DNA of 46,781 nucleotides from Bacteroidota bacterium (GCA_020631155.1 JAHDHV010000005.1:1-46781); one strand, 5' to 3'; shown: positions 1 through 9,167, counted from the first letter of the stretch. Made by a program: numbers and translations. Notes: generated from the letters alone by a model not told the origin.

Positions 1-93
1 CAATTATCGTTTTCGGTGTGAATATACTAAAATTATTGATTTTTTGAAAGATTTTCTTAATTATTCTCAAAAAAGTAGTAAAATAACAAAATT

Positions 94-813
94 ATGAAAA
101 AGCTTTTAAACAATTACAATATTATACATATTAATGATTACAACAAAGTAAGCATAGATTTGCGAGGCTTACTCATCATTGTTGCATTAATTATTTGCAG
201 CAATATTATCACTTATCACCTATTTATTAAAAGTGAATTAACTCCAGTAGAAAAGCATTATGCCAATCGCTTGTATCTATTGAATAAGGCAAATAAGTAT
301 GTGGATGATGTAGATGCTTTTGAACGCAAGGTGCGTATGGTAAGTGAAAACTTAGGAGTAGCTCCCGAATGGTTGATGTCTGTAATGTATTCGGAGTCAA
401 AATTTGATGCTAAAGTAACCAATCATAAAGGTAGTGGTGCAGTGGGTTTGATTCAATGGATGCCTGCTACTGCGAAGGATTTGGGAACTTCCAGCCAAGA
501 GTTAGGGCGTTTATCCCATATCAAACAGCTAGACTATGTTTATAAATATTTGGATAGGGTGAGAAAAAAATATGGTGACTATGAAAGTATTACCGATCTG
601 TACCTAGCAATTTTATATCCTAAAGCTCTTGAAGGGGATTACTGTTATACACTGTATGCTCACCCATCCAAAATGTATACGCAAAACAGCCTCTTGGATG
701 AGAATAAAGATAAGCGAGTGACTGTAAAAGACATAGATTCGCGCATGAAACGCCTCTTTTTGCCTGCCTATCAAGTGGGTAATAAGAATGAAATCGCACT
801 TAGCGGATGGTAG
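94..813 (+). CDS. Membrane-anchored lytic transglycosylase-like protein (SLT domain)
   Basis: The 239-aa product has one predicted N-terminal membrane segment (about residues 24-45) followed by a soluble domain of the Slt/lysozyme-like fold. The family cleaves the glycan strands of peptidoglycan on the periplasmic side. The likely catalytic Glu is E101 in MYSESKFD, followed by the family motif GAVGLIQWMP (residues 115-124); both fit the ExS and GAxGLMQ signatures of lytic transglycosylases. There is no cleavable signal peptide, so the enzyme should stay tethered to the inner membrane. The gene starts 93 bases into the window, and the DNA before it has no recognisable gene. Downstream lie simple repeats and two mobile-element copies. 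The fold assignment is firm; the physiological substrate is inferred. Confidence 0.85.
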   Translation: MKKLLNNYNIIHINDYNKVSIDLRGLLIIVALIICSNIITYHLFIKSELTPVEKHYANRLYLLNKANKYVDDVDAFERKVRMVSENLGVAPEWLMSVMYSESKFDAKVTNHKGSGAVGLIQWMPATAKDLGTSSQELGRLSHIKQLDYVYKYLDRVRKKYGDYESITDLYLAILYPKALEGDYCYTLYAHPSKMYTQNSLLDENKDKRVTVKDIDSRMKRLFLPAYQVGNKNEIALSGW

Positions 814-820
814 GGTTATT

Positions 821-880
821 AATTACGAATTACGAATTACGAATTACGAATTATTAATTACGAATCTATGAATTATTAAT
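821..880. repeat. GAATTAC heptamer tract and diverged TTATTAATTA copies
   Basis: Immediately after the transglycosylase stop, the heptamer GAATTAC repeats about four times (821-850) and then degenerates into TTATTAATTACGAAT-like copies. The last eight bases, TTATTAAT (873-880), are the left target duplication of the element that follows. The tract has no coding potential. Confidence 0.7.
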
Positions 881-1194
881 GGTATGTTTCAAATGCTGCA
901 TTTTTCAATCAAACAATTTGTGCTTACTTTAATGGAGCGTGGATTAGTGATTCGTATTCAAATAATTTTTCTGATGACTGTTTTCTTTTTAGGCTGCTTC
1001 TGTAAGAACGACTTTAGCCATCATAATCTTTATAAATAATTAGCAATCAAGAATTTAAACCTAAAAGGAAGTTCAAAAAAAATTTCCAATTTCTGCTCTC
1101 TAATAGCTAATTTCTAAAATCTAAATATCCAAAAGTCTAAATAGCTAAAAAGTAATATTACAACCAAAGTGTTAGGAAGAGAATGAAACATACC
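881..1194 (+). mobile_element. MITE family 1, copy A (TIR GGTATGTTTCA, 8-bp TSD)
   Basis: This 314-bp non-coding element starts with GGTATGTTTCA and ends with its exact reverse complement TGAAACATACC. It is flanked on both sides by TTATTAAT (873-880 and 1195-1202), which fits an 8-bp target-site duplication. It has no ORF of its own, so it must be moved in trans. The right third carries the 8-bp-periodic NNNCTAAA sequence also found alone elsewhere in the window. Copy B at 1224 appears identical base for base. Families known to make 8-bp duplications include IS66, IS256, IS1, IS1595 and ISAs1; which one would act here is not known. Confidence 0.85.
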
Positions 1195-1223
1195 TTATTA
1201 ATTACGAATTACAAATTATTAAT

Positions 1224-1537
1224 GGTATGTTTCAAATGCTGCATTTTTCAATCAAACAATTTGTGCTTACTTTAATGGAGCGTGGATTAGTGATTCGTAT
1301 TCAAATAATTTTTCTGATGACTGTTTTCTTTTTAGGCTGCTTCTGTAAGAACGACTTTAGCCATCATAATCTTTATAAATAATTAGCAATCAAGAATTTA
1401 AACCTAAAAGGAAGTTCAAAAAAAATTTCCAATTTCTGCTCTCTAATAGCTAATTTCTAAAATCTAAATATCCAAAAGTCTAAATAGCTAAAAAGTAATA
1501 TTACAACCAAAGTGTTAGGAAGAGAATGAAACATACC
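1224..1537 (+). mobile_element. MITE family 1, copy B (tandem duplicate of copy A)
   Basis: This copy is 314 bp and appears identical to copy A. It is separated from A by 29 bases, and both lie in the same orientation, so the start-to-start distance is 343 bp. TTATTAAT again flanks both ends. Identical copies with the same flank suggest a recent local tandem duplication of element plus flank rather than two separate insertions. Confidence 0.85.
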
Positions 1538-1569
1538 TTATTAATTACAAATCTATGAATTAACAAATT

Positions 1570-2301
1570 CTATACATCATACTTATGTAACTGCTTAATG
1601 GTCACGGCTAAATCTTTAGGGATTGGAGCAGTAAAATGTACCCTTTCTTGGGTACTTGGATGGATAAAAGACAATTGGTGAGCATGTAAGGAAACGCGAC
1701 TAATGAGGGGACGTTCTTCTTCAAATTTTCCGAGTTTGTAGTGTTTTTTTACTTCTGATAAATAAAAAGCTTTTCGCTGTCCATAGATTCTATCAACTGC
1801 CAAAGGGTGGCCAATGGCTTGGAAATGAACGCGTATTTGATGGGTTCTTCCCGTCTGAATTTGCACTTCGGCAAGCGCGAAATGGCGAAATTGATCTGTT
1901 ATAGTATAAGTAGTTATAGCTGCTTTACCTTTTCGCTTATCTACGCGCATTTGCCCTCGTCTTGAAGGGACTTCGGCAATAGGCAGGTTAATGGTGCCTT
2001 CTGTATCCATTGGTTTGCCACTGATTAGTACGTTGTAAATTTTGCGGACACTTCGCTCTTGAAATTGCTTGGATAAATGCCGATGGGCTGCTTCATTTTT
2101 GGCAAAACAAATAATGCCACTGGTTTCGCCATCCAAACGGTGAACAATGAAAACAGTTTCCTGCTGCCGTTTGAGGTAGTGGTATAAATTGGGAATGTTT
2201 ACATCATAGCGGTCTGGCACACTCAATACATGAGCAGGCTTGTTGAGAAGAATTATATCATCATCCTCAAAAATAGTGGTTATTTTATTGCTTTTGCTCA
2301 T
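1570..2301 (-). CDS. RluA-family pseudouridine synthase
   Basis: The 243-aa product should isomerise specific uridines of rRNA or tRNA to pseudouridine in the cytoplasm. The catalytic motif HRLDGETSG places the nucleophilic Asp at D57. GRTHQIRVH (about 151-159) and a C-terminal LHAHQL segment (about 205-210) complete the RluA signature. There is no N-terminal S4 RNA-binding domain, so it resembles the short RluA/RluC-like enzymes rather than S4-bearing RluD. The exact target base cannot be read from sequence. The codirectional yebC gene lies 430 bp upstream, but a mobile element sits between them (2381-2692), so the two are probably not one transcript. Confidence 0.9.
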   Translation of the reverse strand: MSKSNKITTIFEDDDIILLNKPAHVLSVPDRYDVNIPNLYHYLKRQQETVFIVHRLDGETSGIICFAKNEAAHRHLSKQFQERSVRKIYNVLISGKPMDTEGTINLPIAEVPSRRGQMRVDKRKGKAAITTYTITDQFRHFALAEVQIQTGRTHQIRVHFQAIGHPLAVDRIYGQRKAFYLSEVKKHYKLGKFEEERPLISRVSLHAHQLSFIHPSTQERVHFTAPIPKDLAVTIKQLHKYDV

Positions 2302-2380
2302 GGTATCATTGCTTTTTGGCTGTTTGGAAATTAAAAATTAGCGTACAGTAGAGATAATTCATATAAATACAATTCATGTA

Positions 2381-2692
2381 GGTATGTTTCATTTTTATCC
2401 TAACACTTTGTTTCTAAAATTGCTATTTGGCTATTTAGACTTTTAGCTCTTTAGCTGTTAGAAATTAGCGATCAGAAATTAGTTAAAATAAATCACTTTT
2501 TAATTTCCCTAATGGATATAAGCTTTTGATTTTTATAGTATTATGACGGCTAAAGCCTTCGTTACAGAAAACATCCAAAAAGAAATCAATCAGTAAAAAA
2601 CGTCCAAAAACGAATCTACTAATCACGAATCCACGAACTGTCAAAGTAAGCACAAACTGCTAGGTGGAAAAACTCGGTATTTGAAACATACC
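2381..2692 (-). mobile_element. MITE family 1, copy C (inverted orientation, perfect TSD)
   Basis: This 312-bp copy is inverted relative to copies A, B, E and F. Its ends are GGTATGTTTCA and TGAAACATACC. It is flanked by a perfect 8-bp direct repeat, TTCATGTA (2373-2380 and 2693-2700). It is similar to A along its whole length but diverged by substitutions and small indels. It lies between yebC and the pseudouridine synthase gene, about 80 bp upstream of the latter's start codon. Confidence 0.88.
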
Positions 2693-2731
2693 TTCATGTA
2701 AAGGCAATTCATGAATTGTCTCTACACCAAA

Positions 2732-3487
2732 TTATCCCTCTTCTTCCAATGCTGCCACAATATCCTCTGTTAATTCAAGATTATGGAAAACAGCTTGTAC
2801 ATCATCATCATCCTCAAACTTATCTATCAAACGCATGGCTGTTTTAGCAGCTTCTACCTCTAATTTGGTGGTAGTTTGTGGGATGCGTTGTAGGGATGCA
2901 CTTTTCGTTTCGATTTTAAGTTCTTCTAGCTTTTTTTGCATATTGCCAAAGTCTGCCATATCCGTTGTTACCGTAACCTCCCCATCTTCTACCTCAATAT
3001 CTTCTGCACCACCATCTATCAATTCCAGTTCTAATTCTTCGGCATCCCACTCGCCTTGTGGAAATTCAAAAATGCCTTTTCTATCAAATAAAAAAGCAAC
3101 AGAACCACTGGTAGCAAGATTGCCATTATTTTTTCGGAAAATAGCGCGCACATTGGCAATAGTGCGATTGGTATTATCGGTTAGACATTCCACAAATATG
3201 GCAACCCCTCCGGGAGCATAGCCCTCATAGTTGAGTTCTGAAAAGCCCGCCGTTGTAGACTCGGAAGCCTTTTTGATGGCTCTTTGTACATTTTCTTTGG
3301 GCATATTCGCACCCTTCGCATTAGCAATTGCCAAACGTAGCCGCGGATTAAAATTAGGGTCATTGCTCCCTCCTTCTTTAACAGCTACAGTTATTTCTTT
3401 AATGATTCTGCCAAAAATCTTCCCTCTTTTGGCATCATTGGCTCCTTTTTTACGCTTAATTTTCGACCATTTACTATGACCTGCCAT
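2732..3487 (-). CDS. yebC: YebC/PmpR/TACO1 family protein
   Basis: The 251-aa product begins MAGHSKWSKIKRKKGANDAK, the hallmark N-terminus of the YebC family, and matches the usual length of about 240-250 residues with three domains. Some members are described as DNA-binding regulators (PmpR); others help translation of difficult proline-rich stretches (TACO1, YebC). Which role applies here cannot be decided from sequence. The acidic C-terminal region (KFEDDDDVQ, then LEEEG at the end) is typical. The ATG at 3487 is fixed by the conserved N-terminus. A tRNA gene lies upstream on the opposite strand, and no partner gene such as ruvC is adjacent. Confidence 0.95.
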   Translation of the reverse strand: MAGHSKWSKIKRKKGANDAKRGKIFGRIIKEITVAVKEGGSNDPNFNPRLRLAIANAKGANMPKENVQRAIKKASESTTAGFSELNYEGYAPGGVAIFVECLTDNTNRTIANVRAIFRKNNGNLATSGSVAFLFDRKGIFEFPQGEWDAEELELELIDGGAEDIEVEDGEVTVTTDMADFGNMQKKLEELKIETKSASLQRIPQTTTKLEVEAAKTAMRLIDKFEDDDDVQAVFHNLELTEDIVAALEEEG

Positions 3488-3520
3488 ATATACTTATATT
3501 TTTTTAATCTGAAAGTGGCA

Positions 3521-3528
3521 CAAAAATA
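3521..3528 (-). promoter_or_regulatory. Candidate -7 box for yebC
   Basis: Read on the minus strand this is TATTTTTG, which fits the Bacteroidota -7 consensus TAnnTTTG. It lies about 34 bp before the yebC start codon. No convincing TTTG -33 box is present at the usual distance, only a T-rich stretch. The call is tentative. Confidence 0.3.
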
Positions 3529-3654
3529 CAAAATTGAACGAAGGTAAAAAAGAGACTAGCGTATATTTCCAAGTACATTTAATAATTACATTACAAAAAT
3601 AAGCCATTTAAAATGTTAACGTCATCTATTTTTTGATGATTCTTTACGCTCAAA

Positions 3655-3686
3655 GTTGTAAAAACGGCAAATATGTATTAATTTTG
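3655..3686 (+). promoter_or_regulatory. Candidate Bacteroidota promoter for tRNA-Val
   Basis: GTTG at 3655-3658 and TAATTTTG at 3679-3686 are separated by 20 bases. This matches the Bacteroidota sigma-A-type layout (TTG/TTTG at -33, TAnnTTTG at -7). Transcription would begin near 3693, about 60 bases before the tRNA. It is based on motif and spacing only. Confidence 0.45.
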
Positions 3687-3753
3687 TGTCGGACGAACTT
3701 TTTACACCCCTCATTTGTCTTTTTATTAAAAATATAATTGGACAGAGATATGG

Positions 3754-3828
3754 GGGTTATTAGCTCAGTTGGTTTAGAGCGCTGCCTTGACAGGGCAGAG
3801 GTCACTGGTTCGAATCCAGTATAACCCA
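3754..3828 (+). tRNA. tRNA-Val: tRNA-Val (anticodon GAC)
   Basis: The 75-nt cloverleaf is fully readable. The acceptor stem pairs GGGTTAT with ATAACCC, the D stem pairs GCTC with GAGC, the anticodon stem pairs CTGCC with GGCAG around loop TTGACAG, and the T stem pairs ACTGG with CCAGT around TTCGAAT. The anticodon GAC decodes valine GUC/GUU. The discriminator base is A. The bases after it are CA, so the full CCA end is not encoded. A terminator hairpin follows 32 bases later. Confidence 0.96.
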
Positions 3829-3860
3829 CAAAAGGTTTCTTCCTTCTACTCCACATTATC

Positions 3861-3913
3861 AGCGATACCGTCATCATTGCTCTCCTCTTTATGATGGTGT
3901 CGCTTTTTTTTTT
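3861..3913 (+). terminator. Rho-independent terminator after tRNA-Val
   Basis: A 14-bp stem (3861-3874 with 3891-3904, two G-U pairs) with a 16-nt loop is followed directly by a run of ten T residues. Its position just downstream of the tRNA makes it the tRNA terminator. It may also limit read-through into the convergent rhomboid gene. Confidence 0.85.
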
Positions 3914-3941
3914 AAAACTTAGCCATCAACAATTAGATAAT

Positions 3942-4691
3942 TCATGAATTATCTTTACCTTTCTTTTTTTCAATAAAATTATATTTTACTTCCCAGTCGT
4001 GAATATTGTCTGAATCTCCAATAGGAATGTCTTTGCTTTTATCCTTCTTTGGCACCCAAAATGGGTCTTCTACAATATTTTTTTCGTCTTCTTCTTCCTC
4101 ATCCCCCCAACTAAAAATAGGAGGTGCATCTATGCCTCTAAAGTAGTAGGCACAAACAACGCCTGCAAACGCGCCTGCTATATGCCCTTCAAAGGACATG
4201 CCTTCTTTGATGGGCAATAAACCCCATACCATACCGCCATATAAAAATACCACTAATAAAGCCAAGGCCATGGACTTCAAATCTTTGCGAAATACACCAC
4301 TAAAAAAGATGAAAAAGGCAAAGCCATACACCACACCACTTGCACCAATATGATAGGACGGTCGCCCAATAACCCAGGTGCCGATGCCACTGATAAGGAA
4401 AATCCAGAAAATGAGTTCGTAGGAAATTTTTCGGTAAGAATGCATGATGATGAAACCTAACATCACCAATGGCCAGGAGTTGGAAAATAGATGTGTGAAA
4501 CTGCCATGTATAAATGGCGAAAGAACAATGCCAATTAAGCCTTCAATTTCTCTAGGGTACACCCCCAATTTGCCAAAGGAAAGTCCAGCAGCCGTTTCAA
4601 CTATTTTAATTAACCACAATAAGGCAACAAAACTAAGTGGCAATAAAAAGCTACGTTTAACGCGCGCTTTTTCCGCTTTTAGTGAGAACAT
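3942..4691 (-). CDS. Rhomboid-family intramembrane serine protease
   Basis: The 249-aa membrane protein has about six hydrophobic segments and both elements of the rhomboid Ser-His dyad: S118 in HIGASGVVYG and H170 in GHIAGAFAG. The conserved HGSFTHLFSN segment (62-71) supplies the oxyanion-site His/Asn pattern. The family cleaves transmembrane segments of client proteins within the inner membrane. The last 65 or so residues form a charged cytoplasmic tail (EEEEDEKN, KKDKSKD) with no recognised fold. The clients are unknown. The ATG at 4691 is the only start upstream of the first membrane segment. Confidence 0.9.
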   Translation of the reverse strand: MFSLKAEKARVKRSFLLPLSFVALLWLIKIVETAAGLSFGKLGVYPREIEGLIGIVLSPFIHGSFTHLFSNSWPLVMLGFIIMHSYRKISYELIFWIFLISGIGTWVIGRPSYHIGASGVVYGFAFFIFFSGVFRKDLKSMALALLVVFLYGGMVWGLLPIKEGMSFEGHIAGAFAGVVCAYYFRGIDAPPIFSWGDEEEEDEKNIVEDPFWVPKKDKSKDIPIGDSDNIHDWEVKYNFIEKKKGKDNS

Positions 4692-4894
4692 ATATTTTTA
4701 TTAATTGATTTATTAAACATTGCATTTAGCGTTTGGCAACACTGCACAAACTCTAAATGTTATATACATTCAATCGTTTACAGTCAAAAATAGTTCAAAA
4801 TTAGCTTAGGTTTAGTCAGGGAGCATTTGTTGAATAATTTAAAAATCTACAAATTCTCATATCTCAAGTCTAATGTCTCCCGTCTTACACAATC

Positions 4895-5395
4895 CTAAAA
4901 TTTCACTTTATCTTCGGGATTGCTTTTGCTTAATAAGAGGCTTTTCTGGCGGCCATTTGATTTTACATGCACAATATTTGTCTGATTATCATAGATTTCC
5001 ATCAAAATATGGTTTCTCACCTGTAAGGTTTTCACTTTGGAGCTATACGGAATTTCTATATAACACCAAGTTGCTTCAATTTCCACCTCCTTGCCCAAAT
5101 ATTCCATCGCAACGGTGTCTCCATTCAAAATAAGGCGGAAGTTTTTTTGCAAATAAGCCGAAATATAGTCATCTGCTTCTTCAGGTTCTTTGTCGGTGCC
5201 TAGATGTAGTGTACCTGTGCCTTGCGTTTCAAGGGCTTTTTCTAAGTCATCCGTAAATATTTTAAGGGTAATTTCTAGGGATTCCGTCTTAGGGTTGTAA
5301 TCTATCTGGCAAATGCTGACGTAAAAATCGTGGCTAAAAGCTGCTAAACAGCTAATAATAAATGCAATTAATAAAACATGCTTGAAATGACGCAT
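4895..5395 (-). CDS. Secreted DUF6702-like protein
   Basis: The 166-aa product has an N-terminal signal peptide (about residues 1-21) followed by HDFYVSICQIDYN and then LKIFTDDLEKAL (45-56). These match the pattern HxFYxSxxxIxY ... RIFTDDLExAL that I associate with the Bacteroidota DUF6702 family, whose function is unknown. The mature protein is predicted to be mostly beta strand and periplasmic or surface exposed. The rhomboid gene lies about 200 bp downstream on the same strand. A 55-bp hairpin element sits 28 bp upstream of the start codon, probably inside the 5' untranslated region. The family call is from memory of the motif. Confidence 0.7.
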   Translation of the reverse strand: MRHFKHVLLIAFIISCLAAFSHDFYVSICQIDYNPKTESLEITLKIFTDDLEKALETQGTGTLHLGTDKEPEEADDYISAYLQKNFRLILNGDTVAMEYLGKEVEIEATWCYIEIPYSSKVKTLQVRNHILMEIYDNQTNIVHVKSNGRQKSLLLSKSNPEDKVKF

Positions 5396-5423
5396 AAAAA
5401 AGTTTTGTTGTTTTGATACACTT

Positions 5424-5478
5424 AGAGGTTGTTTGGATTTAATTTTTTAAGCCAAAGGATAAAATCCAGACAGCCTCT
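5424..5478. repeat. GAGG-family palindromic element, short form
   Basis: A 17-bp stem (AGAGGTTGTTTGGATTT against AAATCCAGACAGCCTCT, two wobble pairs) encloses a loop containing TTTAAGCCAAAGGAT. If the ends are read as GAGG...CCTC, the element is flanked by TTA on both sides, a possible 3-bp duplication. Related sequences lie at 9168-9210 and 29594-29756. It may fold in the leader of the downstream minus-strand gene. Confidence 0.65.
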
Positions 5479-5816
5479 TAGACATAAGATAGGGGACTTG
5501 AGATGCAAGATAACTCCCTTACTATCAACAACTTACAGCAAGTCCAACCATCACTTTTTTTGTCTAAAATTTAACTTAAAAAATTGTAAGTAAAATTTCT
5601 ACACATTCATTTATTTTGTCTAATAAAATATTTTTTCAAAAAAAGCTAAAAGTCTAAATATCTTGGAGTTTGGAAGGTTGAAAAGTTGCAAGGTTTTTGA
5701 TTTAACAAAGTCAAAAATAAATATCTTTCGCACTATCAATCAATCTTATACAAAATAAAAATAACACACTATTACTTTTATTAATAAGATGAAAAGCCAA
5801 TTTAGCTCCAAACTCT

Positions 5817-5885
5817 AAAAATATCCAAATATCTAAAAGTCCAAAAAGCCAAATAGCCAAATAGCCAAAAGTCCAAAAAGCACAA
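5817..5885 (+). repeat. Octamer-periodic NNNCYAAA tract in 5396-5937 gap
   Basis: From 5817 to 5885, CCAAA or CTAAA recurs every eight bases (tatCCAAA, agtCCAAA, tagCCAAA and so on) about seven times. A shorter stretch of the same kind occurs near 5644-5666. Apart from this tract and the hairpin at 5424, nothing is seen in the 540-bp gap between the DUF6702 gene and lptD. Confidence 0.7.
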
Positions 5886-5937
5886 ACCTAAGAATAAGCA
5901 AACGCTCAATTGTTTAAGAACTTGTTCTGATTTTACA

Positions 5938-8601
5938 CTACAAATCACGCCAATAACGTTTTCGAGTGAGTTTTAAGTCTTGTAAGACCGAAGATTTGAC
6001 ACGTAAAGTATATTCATAACGTTTGAATTGCCCAAAAGGAGAGATAAAAAAGCTCATTTCCCAACAATGTAGGTCTCGATAGATGTTAATGGTGGTACGT
6101 GCAAATTCTTTATTGGTAAAATCATAGCCTGAATTATAGCTCACTTTCCATTTGGGTGTAAGGCTAAAATCACCACCAAAATTGATCGTTTGCGTAACCG
6201 TATTCACATTTTCCCCCTCGCTACGCGTCCGATTGAGGCGCAAAGTATAGTCGAAGCGAAGATTCCAAGGCAGATTAAAATCCATAAACGCATCGGGATT
6301 TCGGCGCACTTCTTCCCGTTCCTGCTCACTCCCACGCGCTCTAGAAAGACGATTACGCAGATTCGGTTGCTTTTTCTTTCCCCCAAAATCCGTAGATTTT
6401 AAAGTTGTATTAAAGTTCAAATTCATACTTCGCAAGCGCAATAAACGCCTATTGACATCCCATTCAAAATCATCCAAAGCAACGCCATTTGCATCAATGG
6501 CATAAGGGTCTAATGTACCTGATATATCGAAATTTAGTTTGTTAAAAATGTTAGTGCCTGCACTAAATTGGAATGGAGCTAACTTTCGCCTTTCGGCAGC
6601 AAAATTGTAGGAACTGCCAATACGGAGGCGATCCAGTAATTTGATTTTCTTCTCTTTAGATTCTGTAGTATCCTTAGAAGAATGAATTTTAGCTTGCAAT
6701 ACATTGTTCAATGAAAAACTAATGGATGCCTGCTCGCTACTCGAAGGACCGCCATAAATACCATTACTAAATACAGAGTAAAGCGTATCACTCCCTATCT
6801 CACTGCGAAGGCTTGGGTCAGTGATGACATTGCCTGATGCATCGGTTATTTCTTGATAGTAATTCCAACCTGACTTGCTAAAATCAGGGCGATAGTTAAA
6901 GCTAAGACTTGGCGTAATCTCATGTCGAAGGGCTTTTAAACGTCCTTTTTTAAAATTAAAAATCCCAAAAAAGCGCGTGGACATACTCACACTACTGCTA
7001 AATTCTGCACCTGCCTTGAAGCCTCCCCTTGAAATAGTAGACACATGCGGCGCAATGGTATCTGTTTCAGTATAAGTAGTATCCCCTATCCATTGTTTAC
7101 GAGTCGTTTCAAAATACCCTACCCCCGTATACCTAATGCTGGGATTCACTTTTATATATTTAAATAAATTTAAGTCTGTTGATAAATTAGCGGTATGTTG
7201 AATCCCATGCTGAATTTCGTCTATGGCTTCTTTGGTAAAAAGCAACGAATCAGCAATAGATAATTCAGCTCTACTGCTAAGGGCAGAGTTGATGCCAATG
7301 CGCTCATACCATTTTTGCCCACCTATGGAAACTTTTCGCTTAAACGGAAATTGTCGTGCCATTGTGAGGGTCAGGTCAGGCAGGGTCAAACGTACAATAT
7401 TGGTGTTCAACTGCTGGTTGTGGCGCGCCGAAATGTTGAGGCTAAAAGGCGTACCCGGGAATCGCTGCCCGTAGGAGATACTAGAGGTTAAGGTATTGGT
7501 TAATACATCAGGGTTGGTTGCTTCAAATTCGCGGTTAAAGGTGCTGGTACCAAAGGTTACATTGGAAGAAAAATTGCTATTTGGTCGGGCTTTCCCGTCT
7601 TGAGCATGTCGCCATTCTACCTGAAAATTTTTGGTGATACCTGAGCCTCTTACCAAAGGATCGCCGACTTGTAGGTGTCCATAATTTACTGAAAAACGGC
7701 CGTCAAATTTATAGCGTTTGGCATAGCGTATTCCTGCTTCAGTGCGCCAACTACCATTGGTAAAAATATCACCTGTGAGGGCTAAATCAAAGTAATCACT
7801 AAAGCCGAAATAGTAGCCCCCGCCGCGTAAGTAATAGCCTTGATTGGGAGAAAATCCATAGGTTGGCAACACAATTCCCGATGTTTGCCCTTTTTGAATG
7901 GGAAAAATGCCGAAGGGTAATATCAAAGGTGTTGGCACATCTTGAATGACTAGATGTGCTGGACCTGAAACAATTAATTTGTTGGGAATAACCTTAACTT
8001 TGTTGACTTTTATTTTAAAATGTGGATGTTCTAAATTGCAGGTGGTGTAATAAGCATTTTTGGCAAATAATTCATCGTGTTCATTTTTTTTCACCTTTTC
8101 GCCACGCAAAAACCCCTCTCCTTCTTTGGTTACCAATTCAGAAATTTTTCCTTTTTTACTTTCAAAATTATAGGTCAATTGATTGGCTCTAAATTCTTGC
8201 GTTTTATCCGTAAAAACAGGTCGCCCGATTAATTGCCCTGTAGAATCCGTGCTGCCTTGAGCATCTACTATTTTGGCATTTTGGTCAAATATTAGGCGGT
8301 TGGCACGCAAAGCTATGTCATTTTGTTCTATTTTTGCGCCGCCATATAAAAATACTTTGCCATTCGTTACATCGTAAATAATAGAATCCTTTGCACTGTA
8401 AGTAACAGGTGCATCAAGAGTATCGGCAGCAAATTTCATCGTTTCGCCCTGCTTTGCCTCTTTTTTCACTGTAATAGTGTCTTGTTTTGGCAAGGTATCG
8501 CTCGGCTCAGTGGATTTGCTACTTGGTTGTGCATAGATTTCATTGTTACTCATAACAATACAACACAACAGTACGCCTAATATGAGGTTGGTAAATTTCA
8601 A
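5938..8601 (-). CDS. lptD: LPS assembly outer-membrane protein LptD
   Basis: The 887-aa product has a signal peptide (1-24), then an OstA/LptA-like jellyroll domain (about 65-220, with the pattern ADTLDAPVTYSAKDSIIYD ... KVFLYGGAKI), then a long beta-barrel with alternating strands and many aromatic girdle residues to the C-terminus. It is the outer-membrane translocon that, with LptE, inserts lipopolysaccharide into the outer leaflet. The length and the conserved LILPFGIFPIQKG-type segment fit Bacteroidota LptD. It is transcribed away from the amidase-MCE-OstA genes across a 1.1-kb gap invaded by two mobile-element copies. A TATTTTTG box (minus strand, 8663-8670) lies about 65 bp upstream and could be a -7 element. 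Confidence 0.9.
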   Translation of the reverse strand: MKFTNLILGVLLCCIVMSNNEIYAQPSSKSTEPSDTLPKQDTITVKKEAKQGETMKFAADTLDAPVTYSAKDSIIYDVTNGKVFLYGGAKIEQNDIALRANRLIFDQNAKIVDAQGSTDSTGQLIGRPVFTDKTQEFRANQLTYNFESKKGKISELVTKEGEGFLRGEKVKKNEHDELFAKNAYYTTCNLEHPHFKIKVNKVKVIPNKLIVSGPAHLVIQDVPTPLILPFGIFPIQKGQTSGIVLPTYGFSPNQGYYLRGGGYYFGFSDYFDLALTGDIFTNGSWRTEAGIRYAKRYKFDGRFSVNYGHLQVGDPLVRGSGITKNFQVEWRHAQDGKARPNSNFSSNVTFGTSTFNREFEATNPDVLTNTLTSSISYGQRFPGTPFSLNISARHNQQLNTNIVRLTLPDLTLTMARQFPFKRKVSIGGQKWYERIGINSALSSRAELSIADSLLFTKEAIDEIQHGIQHTANLSTDLNLFKYIKVNPSIRYTGVGYFETTRKQWIGDTTYTETDTIAPHVSTISRGGFKAGAEFSSSVSMSTRFFGIFNFKKGRLKALRHEITPSLSFNYRPDFSKSGWNYYQEITDASGNVITDPSLRSEIGSDTLYSVFSNGIYGGPSSSEQASISFSLNNVLQAKIHSSKDTTESKEKKIKLLDRLRIGSSYNFAAERRKLAPFQFSAGTNIFNKLNFDISGTLDPYAIDANGVALDDFEWDVNRRLLRLRSMNLNFNTTLKSTDFGGKKKQPNLRNRLSRARGSEQEREEVRRNPDAFMDFNLPWNLRFDYTLRLNRTRSEGENVNTVTQTINFGGDFSLTPKWKVSYNSGYDFTNKEFARTTINIYRDLHCWEMSFFISPFGQFKRYEYTLRVKSSVLQDLKLTRKRYWRDL

Positions 8602-8816
8602 ATTTATATTTTGGTAATCGTCTATTGGTTAATGTAAAGGTGACTTTTAGGCTGTTTTTTATCAAAAATAATCAAGCTCTATAACTTTTGTTATCCTCCT
8701 TATCTTTTTATGACTTTTGTTTTTTATATTAGATGTAAGACAATTGAAGTTGGAAGGTTTCAAAGTTTTTTAAAAAAAACTTTAAGCTTAAGGAACATTA
8801 CACCAATATAAAAATT

Positions 8817-9014
8817 AGTGCGTTTCATTTTCTTCCTAACACTTTGATTATGAAATTGCCTTTAGGCTCTTAACTACTAGTGACTAGGAATCAGCCAGCA
8901 GAAACTGGTAATTATTAATTGCTTTACAAACTTCTTTAACAAGTATTATTTTTTGATTGTCAAGTATTTACAAATAATTACAATGACTAAAGCCGTCATT
9001 ACAGAAATCATCTA
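8817..9014 (-). mobile_element. MITE family 1, copy D (degenerate, truncated)
   Basis: About 198 bp resemble the inverted right half of family 1. The end is decayed to AGTGCGTTTCA, followed by the conserved TTCCTAACACTTTG and, further in, GACTAAAGCCGTCATTACAGAAA. The other terminal repeat is missing and no duplication is visible. It is an old remnant in the lptD-amidase divergent region. Confidence 0.7.
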
Positions 9015-9167
9015 AAATACATCTTATGTCTTAAATTTTACATCTTATGCCTTAACTCCACCTACTTAAATACTGTTTTTTTAAACAAAGTATAAAGGTA
9101 GTACTTTATTTTTTGTATAATAACGCCTTTTGAAAAAGAACGTTGCTTTTTTATGCTATTAAATATC

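Noticed and set aside
821-1540. CRISPR-like array
   Set aside because: The repeats are a heptamer tract and two long identical elements; there are no spacer/repeat units and no cas genes.
3650-3877. 75-aa minus-strand frame (GFEPVTSALSRQRSKPTELITP)
   Set aside because: It is the antisense of tRNA-Val; this peptide is a well-known false annotation over tRNA genes.
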